The translations under genes and the position numbers were made by a program. A DNA stretch of 64,000 bases, from positions 124,001-188,000 of the forward strand of contig JASTVH010000003.1 of the NCBI GenBank assembly GCA_042862465.1, read 5' to 3'. This document shows positions 8,379 through 17,664 of the stretch, piece after piece. Position 1 is the first letter of the stretch, and each line of letters opens with the position of its first letter. A model generated the notes under the pieces. That model did no database searches and was not told the DNA's origin. It saw only the letters and a program-made list of their open reading frames with translations. Source of the stretch: JASTVH01 sp042862465 (lineage in GTDB: Bacteria > Pseudomonadota > Gammaproteobacteria > Pseudomonadales > Oleiphilaceae).

Positions 8379-8740
8379 ACGAAGAGATTTTTCTGGAAGA
8401 CCTGGCAGCACTGAGGAATAGAATCCTGCTCAGCCACTTGCCGTCGCTGAGGCGCATGCTGCTGGACCTGACGCTGATCGTGGGTGGTGGCTGGTGGTTC
8501 GGCCTAAAAGGGGTCTCCCGCCTGCTGCCCGAGGATTTGATGCTGCAACTGGATGAAAAGGTACCGCTTTTGGGCGGGCCGTTCCTCGTTGCCTTCATCA
8601 CCACAACGTTTTTTCTGTCCGCCTATGGCGTGCTGGTTTTACTGCAATACAGACGCGCACGCCGGGCTTTTCGCAACGCCACCGATGGATTGGTCGACCG
8701 CTATTCCGAAAGTCTCGGCCAATCCCCCAAGGAGGGCTAG
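8375..8740 (+). CDS. Small two-helix membrane protein
   Basis: A 121-residue protein with two predicted membrane segments, around LTLIVGGGWWFGL and FLVAFITTTFFLSAYGVLVLL, and a basic C-terminal tail (RRARRAFR). The ATG at 8375 overlaps the stop of the 53-residue ORF; an in-frame GTG at 8342 has no better ribosome site. Size and topology recall small partners of polysaccharide synthases such as PgaD, but there is no sequence motif to support that and no synthase gene nearby. It forms an operon with the next membrane protein gene, whose ATG is 1 bp beyond this stop. Confidence 0.6.
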   Translation: MNEEIFLEDLAALRNRILLSHLPSLRRMLLDLTLIVGGGWWFGLKGVSRLLPEDLMLQLDEKVPLLGGPFLVAFITTTFFLSAYGVLVLLQYRRARRAFRNATDGLVDRYSESLGQSPKEG

Positions 8741-8741
8741 T

Positions 8742-9029
8742 ATGAGAACCCGACTACCTGTTGATCTTGACGATGATATCTACATTCCCAGCTTCCGAGT
8801 CCTCTGCTGGGATATGGCGCTTATCCTGACGGGGGCGTCCCTCTGGGGGCTCCTGCCTTTCGGCATTGAACTGGAGCCCGTTTATCAGGACGGTTTGCCC
8901 GTCTCCTGGGGGCTTATATCGCCCAGCCTGCTGAATTTCCTGGTGGCTTTGGGCGTTGGCCTGTCCATTTATTTTTTCTTCCTGATCGTGCAGATCATCC
9001 GGATCCGGAATCGTTGCCGGAGGCATTAA
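8742..9029 (+). CDS. Small two-helix membrane protein
   Basis: A 95-residue protein with two hydrophobic segments (DMALILTGASLWGLLPF and LLNFLVALGVGLSIYFFFLIV) separated by a short loop, and a basic end (RIRNRCRRH). Its ribosome site AAGGAGGG lies inside the end of the preceding gene and the start is 1 bp past that gene's stop, so the two are almost certainly cotranslated. I do not recognise the family. About 240 bp follow with no gene that I can support, containing AT-rich stretches that could hold a promoter for the gene at 9273. Confidence 0.65.
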   Translation: MRTRLPVDLDDDIYIPSFRVLCWDMALILTGASLWGLLPFGIELEPVYQDGLPVSWGLISPSLLNFLVALGVGLSIYFFFLIVQIIRIRNRCRRH

Positions 9030-9272
9030 AACGCCTTTGAGTTAAGGAATGCTGTGTCGGAGTGGCTTTATTTGTAGTCGGCCGCTTCGAATGGCTTTCC
9101 CTTTCCTGCCTGTCTCAGTCCTGCCTGTTTACACCCTCGCTATACCCGCTGATTAATTGACTTTTTTGGGCCCACGGTCTTTGTTTACTTCCTGCAGCTA
9201 TTGCCGGTTGGTGTCCCCTGAATTGCCTTTGGGCGGGCCCCGGTGCGGTTTAATAACGTAAGGAGTCGTGGT

Positions 9273-9626
9273 TTGAAGAAGTTGCTGGGCATGGGGCTGT
9301 TGCTGACCCTGATAACCAGTGGGGCATTTGCCAATTGCCGTTCACACCTCTATGGCAAGTGGGTCCTGACCGATACGTCCAGAGCGCTGGATTCCAGTCT
9401 GGAAGCGGCGGAAGCGCCGATGGCCTGGACCTTCACCGAATCAGGTCGGGCCACCATCGACATGCCGCCGTTCCTGCACAGCACCAACGACTTCGAATGC
9501 AATGGCAATGAAATCGTGATCAAGAAAACGGTGCCTGCCAAGCTGGACATCGTGCGTCTGATCAATGACAAGCTGGTCTGGAAGGAGGTCGGCGGTAGCA
9601 AGTATTTTTATTTCTCCAAACGGTAA
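9273..9626 (+). CDS. Exported small protein of unknown function
   Basis: A 117-residue protein starting at TTG 9273 (MKKLLGMGLLLTLITSGAFA). I chose this start because AAGGAG at 9260-9265 is 7 bp upstream and it leaves a clean Sec signal peptide cut near AFA-N. An upstream in-frame GTG at 9243 would bury the signal. The mature part begins with a cysteine motif (NCRSHLYGKW) and a second Cys follows at FECNG, so a disulphide in the periplasm is likely. The GKWVLTD start and beta-rich pattern recall small lipocalin-like domains, but I cannot assign a family. Confidence 0.65.
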   Translation: MKKLLGMGLLLTLITSGAFANCRSHLYGKWVLTDTSRALDSSLEAAEAPMAWTFTESGRATIDMPPFLHSTNDFECNGNEIVIKKTVPAKLDIVRLINDKLVWKEVGGSKYFYFSKR

Positions 9627-9671
9627 CTGCGCCGGTCCCGAGGGCGGGCGCATGGCACAGGGGGATATGTA

Positions 9672-10166
9672 TTGGATAAACCGGCACCGAAATACCTGAT
9701 CAAAAAGGAAGAGATCGAAGCCCTGGAAGGGCTGAGTAAAACGCACTTCCTCAATGCCAATGCCCGTCGCATCAACAAGTCCCTCGGAGACCTGGCGGGT
9801 CTGACCGGAATTGGCTTTCACCTCATCGAGGTGCCGCCTGGCTGCGAGAGTACCGAGCATCACCGGCATTATTACGAAGACGAGTGCGTCTACATCCTGG
9901 AGGGGGAAGCCCAGGCCCGGGTGGGGGACGCGGTTTATCCGGTCGGTGCCGGGGATTTTCTGGGGTATCCGGCCGGGGGCGAGGCGCACTCACTGCTCAA
10001 TAGCGGAACGTCGATGCTGCGCTGTATCGTGGTGGGACAGCGTCTGGACCATGATGTCGGCGATTACCCGCGGCTCAACAAGCGGCTCTACCGAAACAAG
10101 GGGATGCCCTGGAATCTGGTCGATCTGGATCAGATCAGCGAACCGCAGGGTGGAAAAAAGGCCTGA
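9672..10166 (+). CDS. Cupin-domain protein
   Basis: A 164-residue single-domain cupin. Motif 1 is visible as EHHRHYYEDECVYILEGEAQ (His residues and Glu for metal binding), followed by GDFLGYPAGGEAHSLLN for motif 2 with its His. The protein is probably a metal-binding beta-barrel. The substrate cannot be told, and sugar isomerases, dioxygenases and small-molecule sensors all share this fold. The start is TTG at 9672, with a purine-rich AGGGGG about 7 bp upstream. An ATG at 9667 is out of frame. It follows the exported protein by 45 bp. The 250 bp after it contain no supported gene. Confidence 0.8.
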   Translation: MDKPAPKYLIKKEEIEALEGLSKTHFLNANARRINKSLGDLAGLTGIGFHLIEVPPGCESTEHHRHYYEDECVYILEGEAQARVGDAVYPVGAGDFLGYPAGGEAHSLLNSGTSMLRCIVVGQRLDHDVGDYPRLNKRLYRNKGMPWNLVDLDQISEPQGGKKA

Positions 10167-10419
10167 GCGGTGGGCAGCGTCGGGTCCGATGCAAACTGTT
10201 TTTGAATAGGCCCCGTCGAAGCGCTAGTCTTCTAAACAGAGAAGGGGACGGCGCCTGACCCGCCCCACTGATCGTTAGTGAGCGCATGACCGTATCTGAA
10301 ACATTGTTGGCGGCGGGCCAAATTCCCTGGCGCGCCGGATATCCCTCTTTGTGGCACGACTGTCGCCTCCGGGCAGCGGCCAATGTCATTGGCATCGGTA
10401 ACAGGCACTGGAACCCTTG

Positions 10420-11529
10420 ATGGACCGGCGATTGCTAGCACGCACAACGGTACCGCCGGAGTGGGCCCGTTCCTTCCGTCATTACCAGCGTTTTCGGGCA
10501 CGGCAACTGGCCGTGGTGGCGGCCTGGCTGGCCATTGTGATCGTTCCGCTGTTCCAGCTTACCGACCTTTGGATCGATGACTCCACGCGCACCCTCTGGT
10601 GGCCGCATCTGGGCTGGCGCTCGCCGCCGGTGGTGCTGGCGGTGATCATCCTGTGGCTGAACCACTCCCGGCCGGATGGCCGCTGGCCGCATCTGTTTGC
10701 GGTCCTGCTGGGGGTGTCGATCATGTCGATGATGGCCGGCCTGTTCGGATTGCATTTCCTGTACGGTACCCAGGCCATGCCTCTGATGATCAATGGCCTG
10801 ATCCTCACCACCGGCGCCGTGTCGGTGCTGGCGGTCTTTGGTGTTCGGGATCTGTTGGTTATCTACGGCCTGCCCTTTGTGGCGCTGGCCTGGCTGCTGG
10901 CTTCCGTGGATGCCGGCTGGATCCTCAGCATGCGATCTTTGATGCATGCCTTGATGATGGCGGTAATCGGCTGCGTCATTGCCGAGGTGCTTTTCCAGTC
11001 CCGCATTGTCGCCTTTGTGGAGCACGAACGCCTGCATCATAACGCCACCACCGATCCCCTCACGGGCCTGCTCAACCGGCGCGCGATGGAAAGCCAGCTG
11101 CAGGTGGAGCACGCCCGCTCCAGCCGGCACCAGGAAAAGTATGCGTTGATCATGTCCGACCTGGATCACTTCAAACGGGTGAACGACACCCACGGTCATG
11201 GTGTGGGTGATGAGGTGCTGAAGGAACTGTCTGCCCGCATGGAACATTCGGTGCGTCTGGAAGACGCCGTGGCCCGCTGGGGTGGCGAGGAATTCCTGAT
11301 CCTGCTGCGGGATTCCACCGAGGAGAACGCCCATTTCGTGGCCGAGAAAATCCGCAAGGCCGTTGCGGAAACGGCTTTCCAGACCAGTATCGGCCGCCTG
11401 CCCATCACTATCAGCCTCGGCGTGGCCCTGTACGACCACGATGAAAACTACGCCGTGGTGATTGAGCGTGCCGACGAGGCCCTCTACGTGGCCAAGGCCA
11501 ACGGGCGCAATCAGGTGGCGATGGGGTAG
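10420..11529 (+). CDS. Membrane-bound diguanylate cyclase
   Basis: A 369-residue protein with a basic N terminus, about five to six membrane helices (residues about 25-195, MASE-like sensor) and a C-terminal GGDEF domain. The active-site motif is RWGGEEF with an RxxD inhibitory site (RLED) five residues before it, so a feedback-controlled active cyclase is expected. TTG at 10417 is directly before the ATG at 10420; a GGAAC is better spaced for the ATG. No EAL domain is present. The gene appears monocistronic. Confidence 0.88.
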   Translation: MDRRLLARTTVPPEWARSFRHYQRFRARQLAVVAAWLAIVIVPLFQLTDLWIDDSTRTLWWPHLGWRSPPVVLAVIILWLNHSRPDGRWPHLFAVLLGVSIMSMMAGLFGLHFLYGTQAMPLMINGLILTTGAVSVLAVFGVRDLLVIYGLPFVALAWLLASVDAGWILSMRSLMHALMMAVIGCVIAEVLFQSRIVAFVEHERLHHNATTDPLTGLLNRRAMESQLQVEHARSSRHQEKYALIMSDLDHFKRVNDTHGHGVGDEVLKELSARMEHSVRLEDAVARWGGEEFLILLRDSTEENAHFVAEKIRKAVAETAFQTSIGRLPITISLGVALYDHDENYAVVIERADEALYVAKANGRNQVAMG

Positions 11530-11707
11530 TTCGCAACTCCCGTCTTTTCTCTATCTCACCGTTAATCTTCCGGGGCTTGTGAACCCCGCACTGCCAACCC
11601 ATAGTGTTCCGGAGAGGCTTGAGGTTTATTTACCGGCATGCCTTCTATACCGCGTTCTCCTGCAGGAGGCGGAAGCTGATCACAGTGAAAAGGAATGGAG
11701 GTCAGAG

Positions 11708-12145
11708 ATGGAACAGAACGTCGGAATCTGGGTCGACCATCGCCGGGCGGTGCTGGTGTCCTTTGTCGCCGGGGGCGAGGAAATGGTCCAAAGCGTGGAA
11801 TCGGACATGGACAAGCAGCCTCCCCACGAAACCGGCGGTTCCAAGGGGCATCCCGGTGGCCAGCAGAGTATCGTCTCTGAGGAGAACCGTGAGCGCCACT
11901 TCGAGCAGCACATGAAAACCTACTATCGGGAGATCGAGGCCCGGCTCAATAACGCCGCCGGCATCTATATCTTCGGGCCCGGCGAGGCCAGGAAAGAACT
12001 CAAGAAACACCTAGAGCGTAACCACAGTCTGGCCGACAAGATCCAGAAAGTGGAACCGGCCGACAAGATGCTCGACAAGGAGATCGTGCGCCAGGCCCGG
12101 AATTACTTTCATCCCGGCAAGGCCAACGCCGTGAATCGGCCGTAG
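11708..12145 (+). CDS. Hypothetical protein, possible release-factor-like (baeRF/host-attachment) fold
   Basis: A 145-residue soluble protein. The start is fixed by GGAGG just upstream of ATG 11708. The opening (VGIWVDHRRAVLVSF) and the later block (GIYIFGPGEARKELKKHLE) resemble the pattern of bacterial eRF1-like proteins, a strand carrying the residues after I-W-D/H and then a PG-x-x-K segment before a helix. The middle is polar and Gly/His rich. The family assignment is tentative. It is 6 bp from the DUF2845 gene downstream, so the two may be cotranscribed. The 180 bp upstream contain no gene. Confidence 0.6.
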   Translation: MEQNVGIWVDHRRAVLVSFVAGGEEMVQSVESDMDKQPPHETGGSKGHPGGQQSIVSEENRERHFEQHMKTYYREIEARLNNAAGIYIFGPGEARKELKKHLERNHSLADKIQKVEPADKMLDKEIVRQARNYFHPGKANAVNRP

Positions 12146-12151
12146 CACCGC

Positions 12152-12736
12152 ATGAGCCGTGCAGGTAAGGCCAGGGTGACCACGCCGGCATGCTGGTTGC
12201 TATTGGGCCTGGGCGTGCTTTTCGCCAGCCCGGCCCTGGCCTTTCGCTGTGACGGCGGCCTGGTGGATATCGGTGACTGGGCCATAGAAGTGCGCGAGAA
12301 ATGCGGCGAACCGGATTATGTCGCCCGCTTTCCTAGCGAGGTGGTCCCCGGTATCGGGCTCGTGCAAACGGTAGAACACTGGTATTACGATCGCGGTTCG
12401 ACCCGCTTTATCCGGCGCCTGATTTTCCGCGACGAGGTGCTGCGGGGCATCGATACCCACGGCTATGGCTTTCCTTCCAATGCAGCCTCACGCTGCGACC
12501 CGGGCGACCTGCTCCGGGGCATGACCGAGTACGAACTTTACCGGCGTTGCGGGAAACCGCTGTCCCGGCGGACTTGGTGGTCAAAGAGTTTGCCCTACGG
12601 CAGCGCCGCGTACCTGCTGCGAATCTTTCCGGTGGAAGAATGGCTCTATGACTTCGGCGGCAACCGGTTTCGTCGGGTTGTGCGGCTGGAGAGTGGCGTC
12701 ATCGTCGACCTGGAGCGCCGAGACAAACCACGCTGA
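12152..12736 (+). CDS. DUF2845-type periplasmic protein
   Basis: A 194-residue protein with a signal sequence (CWLLLGLGVLFASPALA) and two repeats of the DUF2845 pattern: FRCDGGLVDIGDWAIEVREKCGEP, then later SRCDPGDLLRGMTEYELYRRCGKP. Each has a Cys pair and a GxP turn and is followed by a W-x-Y-D strand (EHWYYDRG, EEWLYDFG). The family is periplasmic and of unknown function. The start at 12152 has no clear ribosome site; a GTG at 12176 preceded by AAGG is an alternative. Four cysteines suggest disulphides. Confidence 0.75.
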   Translation: MSRAGKARVTTPACWLLLGLGVLFASPALAFRCDGGLVDIGDWAIEVREKCGEPDYVARFPSEVVPGIGLVQTVEHWYYDRGSTRFIRRLIFRDEVLRGIDTHGYGFPSNAASRCDPGDLLRGMTEYELYRRCGKPLSRRTWWSKSLPYGSAAYLLRIFPVEEWLYDFGGNRFRRVVRLESGVIVDLERRDKPR

Positions 12737-12813
12737 GCCTTCGGATTCGGCCCGTGACGGTCCGGCGGGTTAAGATAGGCTGCACTTGAGTTTGTCGGCC
12801 GAAGGGAGTGTTC

Positions 12814-14460
12814 ATGACGAGGCGAAGGCTATTGCAGGGGCGATTCGATCGCATTCGGCAGCATGCCGGTTGGGTGTTTTCCATTTCGGTCCTGTTGCTC
12901 GGTGCCTTCGTCGTGCTGGGGGTGTTCTGGCCCCAGCAGTTGGGCAGCGGCGCCCAGCAAGCGCTGGATGTCACCACACGGCACTTCGGCTGGCTGTACC
13001 TGTTTGCCACCACGGGTTTTCTGGTGTTCTGCCTCAGCGTCGCCCTGAGTGACTACGGCAAGATGCGCCTCGGCGCGGAAGGGGAAACGCCGGAGTTTTC
13101 CTATGCCTCCTGGCTGGGGATGATCTTTTCCGCCGGCATGGGGGTGGGGCTGGTGTTCTGGGGCGTCGCCGAACCCATGAGCCACTATGTATCGCCGCCC
13201 CTGGGCATGGCCCCGGCCCAGACGCCTCAGGCTGCCAGTCTGGCGATGCGCTATTCGTTGTTCCATTGGGGCTTCCATCAATGGGCCAACTTTGCGGTGG
13301 TGGGGCTGGCCATCGCCTATGTGCGTTTCCGCCAGGGGCGTGCCGGCCTGATCAGCGAAACCTTCCGGTCCACCCTGGGTGATCGGGTGGACGGCGGCCT
13401 CGGCCATACCATCAACATCCTCGCGGTGCTGTCGACCGTGTTCGGCGTAGCCACCACCCTGGGGCTGGGGATCATCCAGATCAACAGTGGTCTGGCCACG
13501 GTGAGTAACGTCAGTATGGGGCTGCAACCGCAACTGGCGATCCTCGCCGGCGTGGCACTGATATTCCTGTTGTGCTCCCTGACGCCCCTGGAGCGTGGCG
13601 TGCGCTACGTCAGTGACCTGAATATGGTGCTGGCGGCCTTTCTGCTGGTGTTTGTGTTCTTCTTCGGGCCCACCGATTTCATCACCGCCGCCATGACCAA
13701 CGCCATTGGCGACTATTTCGATAACGTCATCGGCATGAGCCTGTTCATGACGCCCTACACCGGGGGCGAGGACTGGGTGGAGCGCTGGACTATCTTCTAC
13801 TGGGCCTGGGGCATGTCCTGGGCGCCGTTCGTGGGGAGCTTCATCGCGCGGATCTCCCGGGGGCGCACCATCCGGGAATTTGTCCTCGGGGTGATCGGGG
13901 TGCCGGTGCTGCTGAGTGTGCTGTGGTTCTCCACTTTCGGCGGCAGCGCCCTGTACTACGAGCTTTTCCAGCAGGCCGGGATCGCCGCGGCGGTCACCCA
14001 GGAGGTGTCCCTGGCCCTGTTCGTGACCCTGGACCAGTTGCCTTATGCCCACCTGCTGGCCCTGTTGATGCTGGTGTTGATTGTGCTGTTTGTCATCACC
14101 TCGGCCAACTCCGCCACCTTTGTCCTGGGCATGTTCACGGGGCGCGGAGTGCTGAATCCCACCCGGACCATGCGGGTCATCTGGGGCGTGGTGCCGGTGC
14201 TGGTGGCCGGGGTGTTGCTGTTCTCCGGTGGTCTGAGTGCATTGCAGACCGTATCCATCGTGACCGCCTTTCCCTTTATGGTGCTGATGCTGTTCATGGC
14301 CGCCGCACTGCTGCGTTCGCTGCGCAATGAGCAGCGCCAGATGGAGTTACACGAGGCCCTGATGCGCGAGCGCATTCAACGCTTGCTGGATGAGCACGAC
14401 CGGCAGGCGGCCGAAGCTGACGAGGCGATGGACGACGCCACGCTGAGAGGGGAAATGTAG
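12814..14460 (+). CDS. BCCT-family transporter (betaine/choline/carnitine type)
   Basis: A 548-residue, 12-helix secondary carrier for quaternary ammonium compounds, probably driven by sodium or protons and serving osmoprotection. Family signatures are clear: GMGVGLVFWGVAEPMSHY, WTIFYWAWGMSWAPFVGSFI and ARISRGRTIREF. The C-terminal cytoplasmic tail is rich in charged residues, as in osmosensing BCCT proteins. ATG 12814 is preceded by AAGGGAG; a GTG two codons earlier is less likely. The exact substrate cannot be read from sequence alone. It converges on the PHP-type gene with a hairpin between. Confidence 0.92.
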   Translation: MTRRRLLQGRFDRIRQHAGWVFSISVLLLGAFVVLGVFWPQQLGSGAQQALDVTTRHFGWLYLFATTGFLVFCLSVALSDYGKMRLGAEGETPEFSYASWLGMIFSAGMGVGLVFWGVAEPMSHYVSPPLGMAPAQTPQAASLAMRYSLFHWGFHQWANFAVVGLAIAYVRFRQGRAGLISETFRSTLGDRVDGGLGHTINILAVLSTVFGVATTLGLGIIQINSGLATVSNVSMGLQPQLAILAGVALIFLLCSLTPLERGVRYVSDLNMVLAAFLLVFVFFFGPTDFITAAMTNAIGDYFDNVIGMSLFMTPYTGGEDWVERWTIFYWAWGMSWAPFVGSFIARISRGRTIREFVLGVIGVPVLLSVLWFSTFGGSALYYELFQQAGIAAAVTQEVSLALFVTLDQLPYAHLLALLMLVLIVLFVITSANSATFVLGMFTGRGVLNPTRTMRVIWGVVPVLVAGVLLFSGGLSALQTVSIVTAFPFMVLMLFMAAALLRSLRNEQRQMELHEALMRERIQRLLDEHDRQAAEADEAMDDATLRGEM

Positions 14461-14463
14461 GAA

Positions 14464-14483
14464 CCGGGGCGCAAGGGCCCCGG
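14464..14483. terminator. Hairpin between convergent genes
   Basis: CCGGGGC (14464-14470) and GCCCCGG (14477-14483) form a 7-bp GC stem with a 6-nt loop in the 32 bp between the BCCT gene and the convergent metallohydrolase gene. A GGTTTATT tract follows on the + strand, so it is a modest intrinsic terminator, possibly used in both directions. Confidence 0.5.
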
Positions 14484-14492
14484 TGTGGCGGT

Positions 14493-16784
14493 TTATTCTG
14501 CCTTGTCCGCTTCCGGTGTCGGGCGGTGCTGCATGGCATCCACCCAGATCGGATCGGAGTAGGCTTTCTTGCCAGCGGCGTCTTCCACCACCACGGCGTA
14601 GAAGGTGTCCTTGCTGGCGGTGATGGAGAACTCAGCGCGGGCCTGGTTGGGCGTGTCGTCGAAGGTCTCCTGATCCACCACCTTGCCGCCGTCGCCGATC
14701 AGCCGCACGGCCTTGACGCCATTGGCCGCTTCCAGATCGAAGCCGAGGCTGGTCTGCTCGCCCCGGGCGACCTTGAGGTCGTCGCCGAAGGGCACGTCCG
14801 GATACACCAGCGGGCCGAAGGTGACGAAGGCATGGCCGTCCCGCAGGGCGGTGACGAAGCTGTCGGCGTCCAGTTCACCGGGCACGTGGGCATAGGCACG
14901 GACTTCGCCGGACAGGTTCTTCCAGACGTCGTGCACGTCGGAGCCGGCGCTGAGGTAGACCCGCTCGCCGTGGCTCCAGTGATCCCAGGCCTTGCGCAGC
15001 GTCTTCTCGTACTCGCCGTCGGCATTGACCTCCATCAGGTCAAAACGCGGGTAGTAGCCGCCGGTCGCCGTGTCATTCTCGGTCGTGGTGTAGTAGCCGT
15101 ACTTGATGTACGGGTGGTTCATCTGGATCGCCAGGGCACCCAGTTGCTCGCGCTGGGCGATGATGTCCTGGATCGGCGCCTTGCCGGAGTTGAGGTCGTA
15201 CTCGGCGTCCAGGTCGATGGGATAGGGATTGAAGTGGCCCCAGGACGGCGAGATCTCGATGGACGGGATGAACGGCGTGTTGCGGCTGGCGGCCAGTTTG
15301 GCCATCCGCTTGAGATTGCGGGTGGTGTCATGGTCCGACAGCAGCGCCAGGTCGAGACCGGCCGCGAGCTGGGAGCGCAACACGTATTCCGGTGGGGTGA
15401 AACCGTCCAGCACATCGGAGTGATGGTGCATGTCGGCGGCGTACCAGTCGCGGCTGTTGGGCGCGGTCCGGGCCTGGATGGCGACCGGCTGGCGGGTGGT
15501 CTCGCCGGACTTTACGGTCACATCGACGGCGGACGCCGGGGCCAGGAAATCCTTGCCGTGCGCTACCTCGAACACATAATCCCCCGGTGCGATGGCCACC
15601 TCACGAACCCCCGGCTGCTCCAGGGTGGTGAAGTAGGTCTTCTTACCCAGGAAACCGACCAGCGGCGTCTGGCCTTCGGTAATCGCCAGGCGGGCATCAC
15701 GGGCGTCGCCGCTCGCGGCATCGGTGACCTCGAACCGCACCGTGCCGGGCGCCTTCAGGTCACTGAAATCCACGGTCTGCTCACCGTCCGCCTTGACGGT
15801 CACGGCGACCCGCTTGCTGTCGGCGTGGCCACGGGCCGTGGCGTACAGCTGGTATTCGCCGGCCGGCAGCGTCAGTTGGTAGTCACCCTCGTTGCCCCGC
15901 GTCCAGGTATAGGGTTCCCCATCGCGCTCGGCGATCACCACCGGCTGCGCCACGGCATCTCCCCCGGAGGTTTCAACCGCACCGCTGATAGCGCCGGCCT
16001 TCAACTGCTTGCGCTCGATCTCGGCGGCTACCGCACGGTCGATGCTGCCGTCGGGCAGGACCTGTACCCAGCCCTCGAAGGTGCGCGACTGGCCCGGTTT
16101 GAGATCGTGCTTGAGGTACAGGTCGCGGGCCTCGTAATCGATGTAGTTCATGTAGGGGGCGTGCAGCACGAAGCCCCAGCTCTCATCGTAACTGGCGGAC
16201 CAGTCCGCGAAGGCCTTGTCCGTGGGGCCTTCTTCGGTGCCGTGCATCCCCGCCGGGCCGAACAGGTGGCCGCCGTCCGGCCACATGACATAACCGGAGA
16301 GGATGTCCTGGTAAGCCTTGTCGCTCTGATTGTCCATTTGGGTGACCACATGAATGCGGTCGGAATCGGCTTCCAGGGTGTAGGTGGTGGTCAATACCAC
16401 GCCTTCCCAGTCCCGCGTCACCTTGACCACGCCTTTCTCGGGGCCGCTCTGGACGATATCGAACTTCTGGTAACTGGTGGGCCAGCTGGACCAGTTGTTG
16501 GGAATAAAATCGATCAGGGACACCTTGTCACGCAGGGCCTTGCCGTCAGTGACCGGCGCGGCGTCGATGATGCCGCCGGGTGCGACCCCCCAGGGCGGCG
16601 CGGAATCGACCGCAATCGAGGCCACCAGATGGTCGTTACGCAACTGGATGTCCTGGGCTGCGGTCGCATCGCCGTTTTGCAGCGGCGTGGGGCCGCGTTC
16701 GACCGTCACATCCGCCAGTGCCGCCGTGGCGGCGGTCAGCCCGGCCAGCATGGCCAGCGCTTTCGTTCGTCTTTTCGGGTGCAT
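14493..16784 (-). CDS. Exported PHP-type (CehA/McbA-like) metallohydrolase
   Basis: A 763-residue exported protein. The start is at 16784 (MHPKRRTKALAMLAGLTAA), with GGAGGAAG just upstream and a signal peptide ending near ALA-D. Frames open further upstream lack both. Residues about 25-290 are a beta-rich region with carbohydrate-active-like strands. Two carboxypeptidase-regulatory-like beta domains follow (about 290-460). Then comes the PHP metal site: ADMHHHSD, LSDHDT, IEISPSWGHFN and, later, AGSDVHD. PHP folds hydrolyse phosphoesters or related bonds with metal ions, and exported CehA/McbA forms are known carbamate hydrolases. The actual substrate is unknown. It is monocistronic. Confidence 0.85.
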   Translation of the reverse strand: MHPKRRTKALAMLAGLTAATAALADVTVERGPTPLQNGDATAAQDIQLRNDHLVASIAVDSAPPWGVAPGGIIDAAPVTDGKALRDKVSLIDFIPNNWSSWPTSYQKFDIVQSGPEKGVVKVTRDWEGVVLTTTYTLEADSDRIHVVTQMDNQSDKAYQDILSGYVMWPDGGHLFGPAGMHGTEEGPTDKAFADWSASYDESWGFVLHAPYMNYIDYEARDLYLKHDLKPGQSRTFEGWVQVLPDGSIDRAVAAEIERKQLKAGAISGAVETSGGDAVAQPVVIAERDGEPYTWTRGNEGDYQLTLPAGEYQLYATARGHADSKRVAVTVKADGEQTVDFSDLKAPGTVRFEVTDAASGDARDARLAITEGQTPLVGFLGKKTYFTTLEQPGVREVAIAPGDYVFEVAHGKDFLAPASAVDVTVKSGETTRQPVAIQARTAPNSRDWYAADMHHHSDVLDGFTPPEYVLRSQLAAGLDLALLSDHDTTRNLKRMAKLAASRNTPFIPSIEISPSWGHFNPYPIDLDAEYDLNSGKAPIQDIIAQREQLGALAIQMNHPYIKYGYYTTTENDTATGGYYPRFDLMEVNADGEYEKTLRKAWDHWSHGERVYLSAGSDVHDVWKNLSGEVRAYAHVPGELDADSFVTALRDGHAFVTFGPLVYPDVPFGDDLKVARGEQTSLGFDLEAANGVKAVRLIGDGGKVVDQETFDDTPNQARAEFSITASKDTFYAVVVEDAAGKKAYSDPIWVDAMQHRPTPEADKAE

Positions 16785-16962
16785 GGGCTTCCTCCGTGTT
16801 GTTGCTTTTGGGAGGGCGTGATGGGGTTGTGGTGTGTCATCACGCCTTCTTGGACTGGATCCGAGTCCGGGAACAACGAGGTTACGGAGTCTTGAATAGC
16901 AATTCAAATATTTGAATGGTCATTTAGTTGGCGCTTTGCGACGCGCCGGTGACGGCCGCCCC

Positions 16963-17658
16963 TCACTGCAGTTGTAGAATCATCAGCGCAATCAGGGTAG
17001 TGAACAGAATGGAGGCGAGGGTGCCGATCAGGACATACTCGGCGAACTCGCGCTGGTCGAGCTGGCGGAAACGGGCAAAACCCTTGGCCGCGATGATCAG
17101 GGCGATCACGTTGTAGTTCTGGGCCACCACCAGCACCAGATAGATCAGCCAGCGCTCGAGCATGCCGATGACGCGGCCGGCGTTGTATTCGCGAACGTCC
17201 ACCGTGCGGGAGGGGGCGTTGGCGGTGGTGGGTTCCATCTGGAATCGGTACAACAGGGCGCGAATGGCGAGATTGGTTTCGTTGGCCACCAGCAAAAAGC
17301 CCAGCAGCCCGAGCAGGATCGGTTGCAGTGCCGTCAGTTGCACCTGGGTCAGCAGCCAGGAGGTGGGCGGCGCCACCCAGTAGAGGCCCAGCGCGGTCAA
17401 AAGGACTAAGAAAGTGCCGGTCAGGCGGGCTTCATTGAGCCGTTCGCGCGGGGCCATTCCCTCGGAGAGCAGCAGGCTGACCACCACGGCGAATCCCAGC
17501 CATAAGGTGGCATATCCCGGTGTCACGAGGCCGGTGAGCAGCAGTTGCACCGCCCCCAGTATCAGCGTCTGCGAGCGGGGCAGCGGGTCATCACGGAAGG
17601 TGAACCAGAGGCGGCTGAGCAGCCAGGTGTTCAAAAAAAGAAGCAGCGCCATGTGCAT
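16963..17658 (-). CDS. Polytopic membrane protein, SatD partner (DUF3307-like)
   Basis: A 231-residue protein with about six to seven hydrophobic helices and two short polar loops. The loop FRDDPLPRSQ near the N terminus and a charged stretch KGFARFRQLDQREFAEYVLIGT near the C terminus fit the membrane partner usually found beside satD. The start at 17658 lies 6 bp after the SatD stop with a purine-rich site in between, so the two form an operon with SatD first. Function unknown; partnership is read from context. Confidence 0.7.
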   Translation of the reverse strand: MHMALLLFLNTWLLSRLWFTFRDDPLPRSQTLILGAVQLLLTGLVTPGYATLWLGFAVVVSLLLSEGMAPRERLNEARLTGTFLVLLTALGLYWVAPPTSWLLTQVQLTALQPILLGLLGFLLVANETNLAIRALLYRFQMEPTTANAPSRTVDVREYNAGRVIGMLERWLIYLVLVVAQNYNVIALIIAAKGFARFRQLDQREFAEYVLIGTLASILFTTLIALMILQLQ

Positions 17659-17664
17659 TCCCTG

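Noticed and set aside
8375..8740. PgaD, the poly-N-acetylglucosamine synthase partner
   Set aside because: Only size and two helices agree. No pgaC-like synthase gene is nearby and no sequence motif supports it.
14526..16895. A long open frame of about 790 codons on the plus strand
   Set aside because: It runs opposite the exported metallohydrolase gene. Its translation has no domain pattern and no signal peptide, and the antisense frame is open only because of high GC content.
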